64,000 nucleotides of DNA from Candidatus Meridianibacter frigidus (GCA_003243975.1 QHBJ01000005.1:124001-188000); one strand, 5' to 3'; positions 1 through 9,036 are shown, counted from the stretch's first letter. A program made the numbers and translations. Notes: generated from the sequence alone by a model not told the origin.

Positions 1-1420
1 AAGCGTTCATGTGGCCGCCGATTCAGGGAATCTCGCCCTGGCGCTCGACTCGCCCTGCGCGCGAGTTTGCGACCTCGCCGTCGATCCACCGGTGACGCTC
101 ACCGCGCGACGCGATGGAAAACCTTCGTCTCACGAACGCGTGCATCTGCGTGTAGTTCGTTCGCCGCACATCCGTACCGATCGCGATCTGCGCGGCGATG
201 AGTGGGGAAACACCGTCATTGCGGATGACGACATAACCACGGGGCCGGACGGAAGTACCGTATTCCACATTCCCGCCCCGACCGACGGATTGTCGTCGAC
301 GTACGGAGTGACGGCAACGCAAGGCGGAGCCACAGCGGCAACGCGCCTAAGCGTTGCAGCGGCGAACGGGGTCGTCTCGTTGCAGTTGGATTCCAGCACT
401 TTCTCAGCCGACGCTCCAATTGGGTTTGCGGTTCGCGCCGCCGGTTTAGGCGGCGAGCCGCTGGCCGGTGAAGATGTAACCGTACGCCTGCAGCACGGCG
501 CAAACGCGCAGGAACAGATCCTTCACTTGAACACCGAGGGTGCAGCGCGGGGCTCGTTTGGCTCCCCCAATCTTGGATCGAGTTTGGTCGTGGCACGAAT
601 GAATGGCCGATATAGCGGAGCGTTGGACGCGGCCGAGGCAATCGTCATTCCGCAAACGCTCGCGGGAGTCACGCGACAAAGCAGCGACGTCGCGCTTGCG
701 ACGGATCATGCGAGCTATGACGCAGGCGACCGTGTTTCCGTGACCGCACGCAGCGGTGGTGGCCACGGCGACTGCTTGCTCACGTACGAAACGCCGTTCT
801 TCACGCAAGCCGCGTTGACACCGGTGCACTTGGGCGGTGCTAGCAACGTCTTTCTCGCGCGCAATGTAGGCGGAGAAACAAAAGCCGGCGCGCTATTCGT
901 CTACGATGGAGAAATGCAGTGGACAACCGTTCCCCTGCACGTGATGGGGCGCGGGCGAAGTGCCGCGGCGCCTCATTCCGTAAGCGAGATAGTGCCTGCG
1001 AACGGCGACATTCGCCTTAAAATAGATGAGGCGCCGTCGCCCGCCCGAACCATTGTCGTCCGCCTGAGTGCCGTGGAAGACACGGGTTCGGCGCGCTTCG
1101 AGAGTTTACCGGATCTCTTGACCGTAGGAGGCACCGCCACGCAGGTTTCCGCGCAGAGCGGCCGTTGGCACGCATGGGTAAGCGCGGGCGGCGCGCGCGC
1201 CGGCACGTTTGAATTCGGCCGGCGCGCAACCCCGCAGCCGCAAGACCTGTCCATTGCCGATGCGCGATCAATGTATGTCACGTGGCACGTCTTGCATCCG
1301 GTTTCCGGTAGGTTTTCGGTTCCCGCCCCTGCGACGGCCGGACGCTATTTCATGTCCGTTCTCGAGTTCGATCCTGACGGCAGCGTGGGCGTGCAGCGTT
1401 CGTGGATAACGGTCCGTTGA
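1..1420 (+). CDS. Large extracellular beta-sandwich protein, C-terminal part (alpha-2-macroglobulin/MG-domain-like), 5' truncated by window edge
   Basis: The reading frame is open from the first base, so the start lies outside the window. The roughly 470 visible residues contain repeated secreted beta-sandwich segments. Phrases such as YDAGDRVSVTARSGG and SFSADAPIGFAVRAAG-type strands resemble macroglobulin (MG) or Ig-like bacterial domains that bind or span the envelope. No thioester motif, membrane segment or enzyme motif is visible. It ends 19 bases inside polA, so the two are probably co-transcribed. The family call rests on fold-like sequence features only. A polysaccharide-binding or adhesin-like protein is an alternative. 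Confidence 0.45.
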   Translation, partial: SVHVAADSGNLALALDSPCARVCDLAVDPPVTLTARRDGKPSSHERVHLRVVRSPHIRTDRDLRGDEWGNTVIADDDITTGPDGSTVFHIPAPTDGLSSTYGVTATQGGATAATRLSVAAANGVVSLQLDSSTFSADAPIGFAVRAAGLGGEPLAGEDVTVRLQHGANAQEQILHLNTEGAARGSFGSPNLGSSLVVARMNGRYSGALDAAEAIVIPQTLAGVTRQSSDVALATDHASYDAGDRVSVTARSGGGHGDCLLTYETPFFTQAALTPVHLGGASNVFLARNVGGETKAGALFVYDGEMQWTTVPLHVMGRGRSAAAPHSVSEIVPANGDIRLKIDEAPSPARTIVVRLSAVEDTGSARFESLPDLLTVGGTATQVSAQSGRWHAWVSAGGARAGTFEFGRRATPQPQDLSIADARSMYVTWHVLHPVSGRFSVPAPATAGRYFMSVLEFDPDGSVGVQRSWITVR

Positions 1421-4056
1421 ACGGCGCGCATCCGAGGCCGGATTCGGCCACCCTCATGCTGCTGGACACCTACGGGTTGGTGTACCGCGCCTACTTTGCG
1501 CTTCCAACGCTGACGACCACCAAAGGCGTTCCGATCAACGCGGCCTACGGTTTCACGATGATGCTGAACAAGCTCATTAATGACGAGAAACCGACGCACG
1601 TTATTGCTGCTTTCGACAAGGGGCTGCCTCAGGGGCGCGTTGATATGTATGCCGACTACAAAGCCAACCGCACCGAGATGCCCGATGATCTTCGCGGCCA
1701 ATTCGTACTGGTGCGCCAAGTCCTCGATGCGTTCAATATTCCCACCGTCGAAGTTTCGGGCCAAGAGGCCGACGATGTGATCGCCACGCTGGCGCGTCAC
1801 GCGCAAAGCGCGGGGCAGAATACGCTGGTGGTGACCGGTGACCTGGACCTGTTGCAGATCGTGGACGAGCGCATAACAGTGCTGGTAACGCGGCGCGGCA
1901 TTACCGAATTGGGACGCTACGATCGGGCGGCCGTGCGCGAGCGTTTTGACTTGGAGCCATCGCAATTACCCGACTACCGGGGTCTGAAAGGCGACCCCTC
2001 CGACAATCTGCCGGGCATTCCGGGGATAGGCGAAAAAACCGCGATCAAGCTCATTAAAGCGGCGGGGTCGCTCGATCGGCTGGTTTCCAATCCGACGGTA
2101 GCGGGTTCGGAGAAATTGCAGAAGCTTGTTGCCGAGCATGGCCGGCAGGCCATCATGTGCCGCGACGTTTCGGTCGTGCGCGACGATTTGGATGTTGCAA
2201 TCGATTGGGAGCAAAGCCGCTACACGTTGCCTCCCAACGACGAGCTCTACAAGCTCTATCGCGATTTGGAGTTTAAGACGTTGCTCGCAAAGTTGGACGT
2301 GCGGGTAGATGTGCCGCTGTTCGCAAACGATGAAACGCTCAAAGGGGATTGGCGCAGTTTTGTGGCCGTCGTCGATCCGCCGGACTACGCCCGATTGGCA
2401 ACGGAGTTACGCGCGCTCAAAAACCACGCGCAAATCGGTTTGGCTTTGCGCGGCGGCGGTGAGATTGGTGTCGCGGCGTTACCCGGCACCGGACTGGGAT
2501 TTCTGATCTCGGCTCTCGAGCACGAACCCGTGCGTACGGCCTTTGCGGAACTATGGAACGGGCCGCAGCAGCTAGCCGCATATGATAGCAAGGGCATCCT
2601 GGCCGAACTGCACAAGCGCGGTTTCGGCTTCCGCACGTTCGAAGATGACCCGATGATCGGCGCGCACCTACTGAATCCAACGCGTTCGTTTGCCAACATT
2701 GCCGACGCGGCTGCGGAATTCTTGGCCAAGAACGTGCCCGAGGACGCGGCGGCCTTCGCCGATGCAACCCTGCAATTGGTAAACGTGCTACGCGAACGTT
2801 TGGGCGAGCGCCGGCAACTGCGGCTATACGAAGATGTGGAGGTGCCGCTGGCTGCCATTCTCGCGAAAATGGAACGCGCTGGAATCGCCATTGACCCTCG
2901 CGAGCTCGAGATCATGGGGCGCGAGATCGATGAAACCATCGTGCGGTTGCAGAAAGAAATTCACGATTACGCGGGTGAAGAGTTCAACATCGGTTCGCCG
3001 CAGCAGCTTGGCACCATACTCTTCGAGAAGCTGTGCATCCCAGCCGGCAAGAAAAACAAAACGGGCTGGGGTACCGGTGTTGAAGTGCTCCAAGGTCTCT
3101 CGCGCGATTATCCTATCTGTGCGCGCGTATTGGAGTACCGCGAGGTAACGAAACTAAAGAACACGTACGTCGACGTCATTCCGAAGCTCACCGGTTCTGA
3201 CGGGCGCTTACGCACGGTGTTTAATCAAACCGCCACGGCAACCGGACGGCTCTCCTCGACCAATCCAAACTTGCAAAACATTCCCGTGCGGGGTGAACTC
3301 GGACGGCGGATCCGGCGCGCCTTTGTCGCTCCGAATAATGATCGAGTGCTGCTTGCAGCCGACTACAGTCAGATCGAGTTGCGCCTGATGGCACATCTCT
3401 CCGGCGACGATGCGATGCGGAACGCGTTTGCGGCCGGCGAAGACATTCACGACTTCACAGCTCGCCAGATCTTCAACGTTCCCTCCGAACGCCACGCCGA
3501 TCCCAATCAGCGGCGCATCGCCAAGTCCGTCAATTTCGGCCTGCTCTACGGCATGTCCGATTTCGGTCTGGCCCAGCGTTTGGAGATAAGCCGAGCCGAT
3601 GCCAAAGAGATGACGACCGCGTACTTTGCGCGCTTCCCCAGTGTGCGTGCATACATCGATTCGGTCTTGCAGCGAGGACGTGAAGACGGCTACGTTTCCA
3701 CTATTCTCGGCCGGCGACGCTACATGCCCGCGCTCCGTTCGCCCAATTACATGCTGCGTTCGGCTGCCGAGCGCGAAGCGACCAATGCTCCGCTGCAAGG
3801 CAGCGCGGCGGACCTTATGAAGCTCGCCATGGTGCGCGTTGACACCGCCTTATCCGAAGCCAAGCTGGATGCGCAGATGCTTCTGCAGATCCACGATGAG
3901 TTGATTCTGGAAGTCAGCAGCAGCGACCTGAAGGCAGTTGCGGAACTCATCAAGCACGCGATGGAAGGCGCGATGGAGCTGAGCGTACCCGTTGCGGTAA
4001 CGATCAAGACCGGCAGCAACTGGTATGAGGTGGCCGCCTATGATGATGCTCTTTAG
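1402..4056 (+). CDS. polA: DNA polymerase I (proofreading domain degenerate)
   Basis: This repair and lagging-strand polymerase has about 884 residues, a normal length. The N-terminal 5'-3' exonuclease occupies roughly residues 17-300, with GDLDLLQIV and the helix-hairpin KGDPSDNLPGIPGIGEKTA. The polymerase domain fills the last 400 residues, with motif A LLAADYSQIELRL, motif B RRIAKSVNFGLLYGMS and motif C LLQIHDELILEV. The middle 3'-5' exonuclease domain lacks the DxE metal pair: the equivalent strand reads IGLALRGGGEIG, and the exo II Asn and exo III Tyr are also gone. Proofreading is therefore probably absent, as in Taq or Bst enzymes. The GTG at 1402 overlaps the upstream gene. An ATG at 1456 (MLLDTYGLVYRAYF) is the better match to the family N-terminus. 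Confidence 0.97.
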   Translation: MDNGPLNGAHPRPDSATLMLLDTYGLVYRAYFALPTLTTTKGVPINAAYGFTMMLNKLINDEKPTHVIAAFDKGLPQGRVDMYADYKANRTEMPDDLRGQFVLVRQVLDAFNIPTVEVSGQEADDVIATLARHAQSAGQNTLVVTGDLDLLQIVDERITVLVTRRGITELGRYDRAAVRERFDLEPSQLPDYRGLKGDPSDNLPGIPGIGEKTAIKLIKAAGSLDRLVSNPTVAGSEKLQKLVAEHGRQAIMCRDVSVVRDDLDVAIDWEQSRYTLPPNDELYKLYRDLEFKTLLAKLDVRVDVPLFANDETLKGDWRSFVAVVDPPDYARLATELRALKNHAQIGLALRGGGEIGVAALPGTGLGFLISALEHEPVRTAFAELWNGPQQLAAYDSKGILAELHKRGFGFRTFEDDPMIGAHLLNPTRSFANIADAAAEFLAKNVPEDAAAFADATLQLVNVLRERLGERRQLRLYEDVEVPLAAILAKMERAGIAIDPRELEIMGREIDETIVRLQKEIHDYAGEEFNIGSPQQLGTILFEKLCIPAGKKNKTGWGTGVEVLQGLSRDYPICARVLEYREVTKLKNTYVDVIPKLTGSDGRLRTVFNQTATATGRLSSTNPNLQNIPVRGELGRRIRRAFVAPNNDRVLLAADYSQIELRLMAHLSGDDAMRNAFAAGEDIHDFTARQIFNVPSERHADPNQRRIAKSVNFGLLYGMSDFGLAQRLEISRADAKEMTTAYFARFPSVRAYIDSVLQRGREDGYVSTILGRRRYMPALRSPNYMLRSAAEREATNAPLQGSAADLMKLAMVRVDTALSEAKLDAQMLLQIHDELILEVSSSDLKAVAELIKHAMEGAMELSVPVAVTIKTGSNWYEVAAYDDAL

Positions 4057-4504
4057 TATTTTGCCCGTCGTGCTCTGCATAGCCATGCTCGACGGGCGGC
4101 CACCCAGCTTTTCGCAAATGGTCGCGCGCGCGCCACACGCCGTGCTCCATCTGGAGGTAGCCGATACCTCAGTTAAACGCGAGTATGGACTGATGTACCG
4201 CAGCTCATTGCTGTCGCATCACGGCATGGTTTTCGTTTTTTCATTCGATGGGCTCCAGGCGTTCTGGATGAAGAACACGCTGATCGGACTGGATATGATC
4301 TTCGTGGGCTCCGATGCGCGGGTGCGATCGGTGCAAGCCAACGTTCCGCGCTCCACCCTGCGCATGGCCGAAAGCAGTGTCGCGCGGCGTTCCGGCAGCG
4401 CAAAGTTCGTCTTGGAGCTTCCCGCCGGCGAGGCGCAGAGCGACGGGTTAGTTCCGGGCGCGCCGATCGTCGGGATCCGTACCCTGCAGGCGAAGGTTCC
4501 CTGA
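4025..4504 (+). CDS. DUF192 family exported protein
   Basis: This is a small secreted protein of the DUF192 family, whose function is unknown. It begins with a hydrophobic signal-like segment (MMMLFSILPVVLCIAML). The family core follows: EYGLMYRSSLL, GMVFVF, AFWMKNTLIGLDMIFV and VPGAPIVGIRTL. The start at 4025 lies inside the end of polA (32-base overlap). An ATG at 4040 would give a cleaner signal peptide start. Its stop codon overlaps the next gene's proposed CTG start, so polA, this gene and the methyltransferase behave as one transcription unit. Confidence 0.85.
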   Translation: MRWPPMMMLFSILPVVLCIAMLDGRPPSFSQMVARAPHAVLHLEVADTSVKREYGLMYRSSLLSHHGMVFVFSFDGLQAFWMKNTLIGLDMIFVGSDARVRSVQANVPRSTLRMAESSVARRSGSAKFVLELPAGEAQSDGLVPGAPIVGIRTLQAKVP

Positions 4505-5322
4505 GCGCCGCGTTATTCGAGCGCTCCGGACTCGCCGCACTTTCCGATCTGAGGGCCCCCGGATATGCGCCGCTTTTTGAACGGCTCGAAACCGTCCAGC
4601 GCGAATTCATTGGCCAAGCGAATCTTTTTCGCGATTCGCGCTATCCGTGGGATACCGATAGTCTGCATAATTGGAGCCGTGCCTGGGAGTATGCGTACGT
4701 CATGCACCATTTGGAAGCGGCGCTTCAAGATGTCCCGACGACCATCGCGATCGATTTTGGCAGCGGCTCCACATTCTTCCCAATTGCCGTCGCGCGCGAG
4801 GGTGGCCGAATCATTTGCTTTGACAATGACCCGGTTGTGATCGGTGATTTGCGCGCCGCCGCGCGTACTCTCGGAACCGGGAGCGGAAGTCTCGAAGTGC
4901 GCCTAAACGACGCCCGGCTGCCGATGGATTCAGCCAGCGCGGACTTTGGATACAGCATCAGCGTCTTAGAGCACATGGATGAGCCGGTCGCGCTTGTATC
5001 AGAGATTGCACGCGTGCTAAAACCGGGCGCCACCTTCGTACTTACGATGGATCTAGACGTCAAGGGGAGCTCCGGTGTTTCCATGGAGCATTATGAGGGC
5101 TTGCGTGCCCGGCTCGAAACAGTGTTTGAATGGGTTCGTCCCGATCGCGTAATTCATCCCCTGGATATGCTGACATCGGCCAACAGCCCGTGGCCGCGCC
5201 CCGGTGAACGTCGAATTCCCGGCTTGCTGCTGCGCGAGAAAAGCGGAAGTCTTCGCCCCATCATCGGCGGCCCAAATCCCGGCGTGCTGACCGTCTATGG
5301 CTGCGTCTTGCGCCGGCGTTAA
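4501..5322 (+). CDS. SAM-dependent methyltransferase, class I, probable CTG start
   Basis: This is a class I Rossmann-fold methyltransferase. The SAM-binding motif I is AIDFGSGSTFFPIAVA, followed by an acidic residue after strand 2 (ICFDNDP). The motif near YSISVLEHMDEPVALVSEIARVLKPGATF is typical of Methyltransf_11. The first ATG (4702) would begin almost on the SAM domain. The same frame continues upstream with protein-like sequence (LFRDSRYPWDTDSLHNWSRA) as far as 4177, with no ATG, GTG or TTG. A CTG at 4501 overlaps the preceding TGA (CTGA) and has GAAGG five bases upstream, so I start there (273 residues). The substrate cannot be told. The conservative alternative is 4702-5322. Confidence 0.75.
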   Translation: MSAALFERSGLAALSDLRAPGYAPLFERLETVQREFIGQANLFRDSRYPWDTDSLHNWSRAWEYAYVMHHLEAALQDVPTTIAIDFGSGSTFFPIAVAREGGRIICFDNDPVVIGDLRAAARTLGTGSGSLEVRLNDARLPMDSASADFGYSISVLEHMDEPVALVSEIARVLKPGATFVLTMDLDVKGSSGVSMEHYEGLRARLETVFEWVRPDRVIHPLDMLTSANSPWPRPGERRIPGLLLREKSGSLRPIIGGPNPGVLTVYGCVLRRR

Positions 5323-5328
5323 AGCACG

Positions 5329-6144
5329 ATGCCCGAGCTTCCTGAAGTCGAGACCATCGCGCGCGGTTTGGCCAGGCGCATCATCGGGCGAACGGTCGAA
5401 CGAGTGCGCATCGGCCTGCCGAAAATGGCCGTTGCTCCGGAGGATTTGGTTTTCGCCAAAGCCCTTGTAGGGGAACGGATCGAACGCATCGGCCGGCGCG
5501 GTAAGTATGTCGTAATGGAATTGCAATCGGGGCGCGGTTTGGTCACCAGTCTGCGGATGACGGGGCGCCTGATCGTTCAGCGGGACCGGGCCCTCGCGCC
5601 GCATCCGTACACCCACGTCGCCCTCGATTTGAACGATGGGTCGCGCCTGTGCTTCGCCGATAGCCGCCAGTTCGGACGCATGCGGCTCGTCGGTCCTGGC
5701 GAGCGGTGGGACGCCGCTCTTGGCACCGAGCCCCTCTCTTTAGACTTTACACCGGAGGCCTTTATCGGTATGCTCTGTGGGCGGCCGACGCCGATCAAGG
5801 TTTTTCTCCTTGATCAACGTCGTATCGCGGGTATTGGCAACATCTATGCCTGCGAGGCCCTGTGGGAGGCCCGGATCCGTCCGGACCGGCCTGCAAAGTC
5901 ACTGGGCAAACCGGCCATTCGCCGTCTGCATCCCGCCATCGTGGGCGTGTTGCAGCGCGCCATACGTTTGCGGGGAACGACGGTCGACGATTATGTCGAC
6001 GCCGAAGGCCTGCGGGGCGGCTTTCAAAACAAGCTCGCCGTGTACGGACGCAACGGCAAACCATGCAAACGCTGCGGACGAAAGGTCGTGCGCACGGTGC
6101 TTGCTCAGCGAGGAACCTGGTGGTGCCGGGGCTGCCAAAAATAA
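5329..6144 (+). CDS. mutM: Formamidopyrimidine-DNA glycosylase
   Basis: This base-excision repair enzyme removes 8-oxoguanine and nicks the abasic site. The protein begins with the catalytic MPELPEVETIARGL (Pro1 nucleophile, Glu2). It has the helix-two-turn-helix region GIGNIYACEALW and ends with a four-cysteine zinc finger (CKRCG and CRGC). At 271 residues it has family length. It sits six bases after the methyltransferase, in the polA repair operon. Confidence 0.97.
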   Translation: MPELPEVETIARGLARRIIGRTVERVRIGLPKMAVAPEDLVFAKALVGERIERIGRRGKYVVMELQSGRGLVTSLRMTGRLIVQRDRALAPHPYTHVALDLNDGSRLCFADSRQFGRMRLVGPGERWDAALGTEPLSLDFTPEAFIGMLCGRPTPIKVFLLDQRRIAGIGNIYACEALWEARIRPDRPAKSLGKPAIRRLHPAIVGVLQRAIRLRGTTVDDYVDAEGLRGGFQNKLAVYGRNGKPCKRCGRKVVRTVLAQRGTWWCRGCQK

Positions 6145-6213
6145 TTGCAACCGAATTAAAAATTAAGAATTAAGGACGGACTAAACAAAATCTCAACAAC
6201 GAATTTCGCTCCA

Positions 6214-7374
6214 GTGCACGACGCAGAGGAAGAGGATCAATTAGCACTCGAGCAGCGCATGTATGAAGAATCGCTCAAAGTTCTCGACGAAGGACAAGTC
6301 CTCAACGGCCTGATCGTCGCCAAGTATCAAGATGAATTGCTCGTCGACATCGGCGGCAAATCGGAGGGTACTCTTCCCTTCCGCGAACTCTCGCTCGCAA
6401 TCGAGCCCAAGCTGCTCAAAGTAGGCGACACGCTGGAAGTGATGATCCATCGCATCGATGATCAAGATGGATCGCTCTTTCTTTCAGAACGGCGCGCACG
6501 CGCGCTGAAGACCTGGGAAAAGGTCATCGACGCACACAACAGCGACGAAGTCATCGAGGCCACCGTCACGCAGGTCGTCAAGGGTGGGGTGCTGGTCGAT
6601 CTCGGGATGCGTGGATTCGTGCCGGCGTCGCAGATCCGCCGTCAGCCGGTCGGCAATTTGGAAGAGCTCGTCGGCAAGCGTTTGCGGCTTAAGGTGATCG
6701 ACTTGGATCACAAGCGCCACCGCGTGGTTCTGTCGCAGCGCCAGGTTCTCGAAGAAGAGCTCAATGCCAAGAAGCAAGAGTTGTTGGGAACTCTCGAAGT
6801 TGGACAGATTCGTGAGGGCGTGGTAGTGCGGCTGGCTGAGTTCGGCGCGTTCGTAGACCTGGGCGGCATCGACGGCCTCATTCATAACAGCGAGTTGAGC
6901 TACGGGCGCATTAAGCATCCAAGCGAAGTCGTTAAGATCGGCGACACCGTGCAAGTCGAGATCATGAAGTTTGATCCTGAAGCGCGCAAAGTCAGTCTCT
7001 CGCTCAAGCATACGTTGGCCGATCCGTGGGACGAGCACGCCGAAAAACTCTTCGAAGGCAACAAGCTTGTAGCCCAGGTCGTCAAGGTAACGCCGAACTA
7101 TCTCCTGGTAGAGATCGTTCCAGGCGTGCTCGCGATGGTACCGAAAGGCGAGTTCGATCCGACCGCGCAGTACAGCCCCGGCCAGGAAGTCGACGTAACG
7201 CTGCTCACGATCAACGCGGCAACCCGCCGCATCACAGCCTCTATTCAGCACGTGGCTGACGTGCCGCCCGAAGAGATCGAGAAGCTCGCGATCGAGGACG
7301 ATACCGGATCAATCGGCACGATTGGCGATGCGCTCGGGGTGCAAGCCGAAGTTCCGGCAGACGCGGCGGAATAG
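6214..7374 (+). CDS. rpsA: S1-domain RNA-binding protein, ribosomal protein S1-like
   Basis: About 386 residues make four consecutive S1 (OB-fold) repeats at roughly residues 27-95, 110-180, 195-265 and 280-350. Examples are GLIVAKYQDELLVDIGGKSEG, KGGVLVDLGMRGFVP and AEFGAFVDLGGIDGLIHNSEL. Family members deliver mRNA to the 30S subunit. Four-domain versions are usual outside Proteobacteria. The GTG at 6214 lacks a Shine-Dalgarno sequence. The frame stays open upstream to 6160, and an ATC at 6190 preceded by AAGGACGG would add ISTTNFAP. The true start is therefore uncertain. An acidic N-terminus (DAEEEDQ) precedes the first domain. Confidence 0.9.
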   Translation: MHDAEEEDQLALEQRMYEESLKVLDEGQVLNGLIVAKYQDELLVDIGGKSEGTLPFRELSLAIEPKLLKVGDTLEVMIHRIDDQDGSLFLSERRARALKTWEKVIDAHNSDEVIEATVTQVVKGGVLVDLGMRGFVPASQIRRQPVGNLEELVGKRLRLKVIDLDHKRHRVVLSQRQVLEEELNAKKQELLGTLEVGQIREGVVVRLAEFGAFVDLGGIDGLIHNSELSYGRIKHPSEVVKIGDTVQVEIMKFDPEARKVSLSLKHTLADPWDEHAEKLFEGNKLVAQVVKVTPNYLLVEIVPGVLAMVPKGEFDPTAQYSPGQEVDVTLLTINAATRRITASIQHVADVPPEEIEKLAIEDDTGSIGTIGDALGVQAEVPADAAE

Positions 7375-7396
7375 CACCTAGGCGGTCGCGCGGCCA

Positions 7397-7996
7397 ATGC
7401 GGGTTGGCTTAACCGGAGGTCTAGGTTCCGGCAAAAGCGAGGCGGCTCGCGTCCTGGAGTCCCTTGGAGCATTCGTGATTGACTCGGACCTCTTAGCGCG
7501 CGAAGCCGTCGCTCCGAACAGCGACGGCTTGCGGGCCATTGCCCGCTCTTGGCCGGGTGTCGTGCGGGGAGGGACGCTCGACCGCGCGGCGCTGGCCGAG
7601 ATCGTATTTAACGATCCGAGCGCGCGCGAAGCGCTCAACGCAATCGTTCACCCTTTCGTCCGGCAACTCGCCGCCGAACGTGAAAGTCACGCGCGCGGCG
7701 ATCAAATTGTCGTGCACATGGTGCCGTTACTCTTCGAAACCGGCTACGCCGCCGTGTGCGATGCCACGATTGTCGTGATAGCGCCCGATGCGCTGCGCAT
7801 GGAGCGTGTCAAGAAACGCAACCTATGGAGCGAGGAGCAAATTCGATCGCGTATGGCGGCGCAAATCGATCCGCACGAGGCTCGTGCGCGCGCCAGGTAC
7901 GTCATCGAAAACAACGGCGACATGAATCTGCTGCGCGAGCGCACCAAAGCAGTATACGAGCAGCTAACCGAACGAAAGGAGATCTCCACAGAATGA
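7397..7996 (+). CDS. coaE: Dephospho-CoA kinase
   Basis: This enzyme phosphorylates the 3' hydroxyl of dephospho-CoA, the last step of coenzyme A synthesis. The P-loop GLTGGLGSGKSEAAR is at the N-terminus, followed by VIDSDLLAREAV and the lid segment RMERVKKRNLWSEEQIRSRMAAQ. At 199 residues it is a normal CoaE. Its stop overlaps the ATG of the next gene (ATGA). Confidence 0.96.
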   Translation: MRVGLTGGLGSGKSEAARVLESLGAFVIDSDLLAREAVAPNSDGLRAIARSWPGVVRGGTLDRAALAEIVFNDPSAREALNAIVHPFVRQLAAERESHARGDQIVVHMVPLLFETGYAAVCDATIVVIAPDALRMERVKKRNLWSEEQIRSRMAAQIDPHEARARARYVIENNGDMNLLRERTKAVYEQLTERKEISTE

Positions 7997-8403
7997 TGCG
8001 GGTGGTAGCTGTCCTGGTATCTTTCCTCATGTTCGAGAGCATCTGCGCGGGACGGAGCATGGCGGCCGACGTTCCCGCCGCTCGGTTTTGCGCGGTCGCT
8101 CTGCGAAGTTTTTCCGTCGACCCCGCTATGCCCGGCACGGCGTATCTCCATCTCGATGTCGAAACGCCGGACACTTACGCGGGAAAGATCACATTCTTCG
8201 GAATCGACAACAAAGTGTACGAGGCGAAGTTCGATCAGCTAAGGTTCGCGCCCGGAGCCGACATCGCAGTAGGTTTTCCAAACGGCACGGCTGCATCCTA
8301 TGCTTCGATGGATACGGCCACCCGGGAAGGTCGTGTGGTCACGACTGTCCTACGTTCATCGTCCCGTTGCGCAGCGGCGCCGCCGTTCGCGGTTCTTCCG
8401 TGA
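7993..8403 (+). CDS. Exported protein of unknown function
   Basis: A 136-residue protein starts at the ATG overlapping the coaE stop. It has a signal peptide (MMRVVAVLVSFLMFESICAG, then SMAAD). The mature part looks like a small beta-rich periplasmic domain (TAYLHLDVETPDTYAGKI, FFGIDNKVYEAKFD) with two cysteines. No family was recognised. It ends at a TGA that is followed, in the same frame, by a proline-rich segment and a TonB C-terminal-like region (next entry). It may therefore be the N-terminal half of a protein split by a stop codon. Confidence 0.5.
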   Translation: MMRVVAVLVSFLMFESICAGRSMAADVPAARFCAVALRSFSVDPAMPGTAYLHLDVETPDTYAGKITFFGIDNKVYEAKFDQLRFAPGADIAVGFPNGTAASYASMDTATREGRVVTTVLRSSSRCAAAPPFAVLP

Positions 8404-8406
8404 TTC

Positions 8407-8716
8407 GTGCATCTTTTGCCGCCGCCACCATGCGGAAAGGTATGGAGCGCTCCGAGGGTCGATGCGTGGGCGAAACGCGGTAACAACTTTGGATACTACT
8501 CGCCAAAGGTGCAAACGCAAGCCCGCGTTCGCGCTTACCTGGATGCAAACGGGCGCGTTCTCGGCACGGAGTTGGTCGAATCGAGTGGAGACCCCGACCG
8601 TCGATGCGCAAGCGCAGACGATGTTGCGAGCACAGCACTTTCATCCGGCTGAATTTCGATGTGTTCCGGTTGTTGCCACGTACGATCTGGATTACCAATA
8701 TCATTGGGAGCGCTGA
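8407..8716 (+). pseudogene. TonB C-terminal-domain-like fragment with a +1 frameshift
   Basis: Frame 1 reads VRAYLDANGRVLGTELVESSGDP. Frame 2 then reads TVDAQAQTMLRAQHFHPAEF and ends DLDYQYHW at 8716. Joined, they give the typical TonB_C pattern (x.SSGd..vD..A...L....f.Pa). Dropping one C from the run at 8592-8595 restores a continuous frame. The segment starts four bases after the TGA of the exported protein and in its frame, with a proline-rich stretch (LLPPPP) between. This could be gene decay or a homopolymer error in the assembly. TonB C-terminal domains contact outer-membrane transporters, but no ExbB/ExbD is near. Confidence 0.5.
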
Positions 8717-8826
8717 CGTGTGCACGGCGTTGTGGCCCAGGTCGCGGCGGCTGCGGTTTAACAACTGGTCGTATGGGTAATTAGGCCTCCAGACTTCCGA
8801 AATCTTGTTGGGAATAGGGCAGCGCA

Positions 8827-9036
8827 ATGGCAATGCAAGAGCAGGTTACCAGTGGCGGAATGACCGTCCGCGAAGCGGGCAAGCGTGGCGGAGACCGTGT
8901 GAAAGCCAAGTACGGCGCCGGTTTTTACGAAGCGATCGGGCGCAAAGGCGGCCAGGCCACCAAAGAAAAATACGGGCCCGCCTTCTACGAGGAGATCGGG
9001 CAAAAGGGCGGTCAGAAGCTCAAACGCAAGTCGTAG
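8827..9036 (+). CDS. KGG-repeat stress protein (GsiB/Con-10 type), 2 repeats
   Basis: A 69-residue hydrophilic, glycine-rich protein made of about 22-residue units of the form KxKYGxxFYExIGxKGG, the KGG (stress-induced, LEA-like) motif of GsiB, YciG and Con-10. Family members accumulate under general stress or desiccation. It has no signal peptide or membrane segment. It is followed ten bases later by a paralogue with more repeats, so the pair arose by tandem duplication. Confidence 0.85.
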   Translation: MAMQEQVTSGGMTVREAGKRGGDRVKAKYGAGFYEAIGRKGGQATKEKYGPAFYEEIGQKGGQKLKRKS

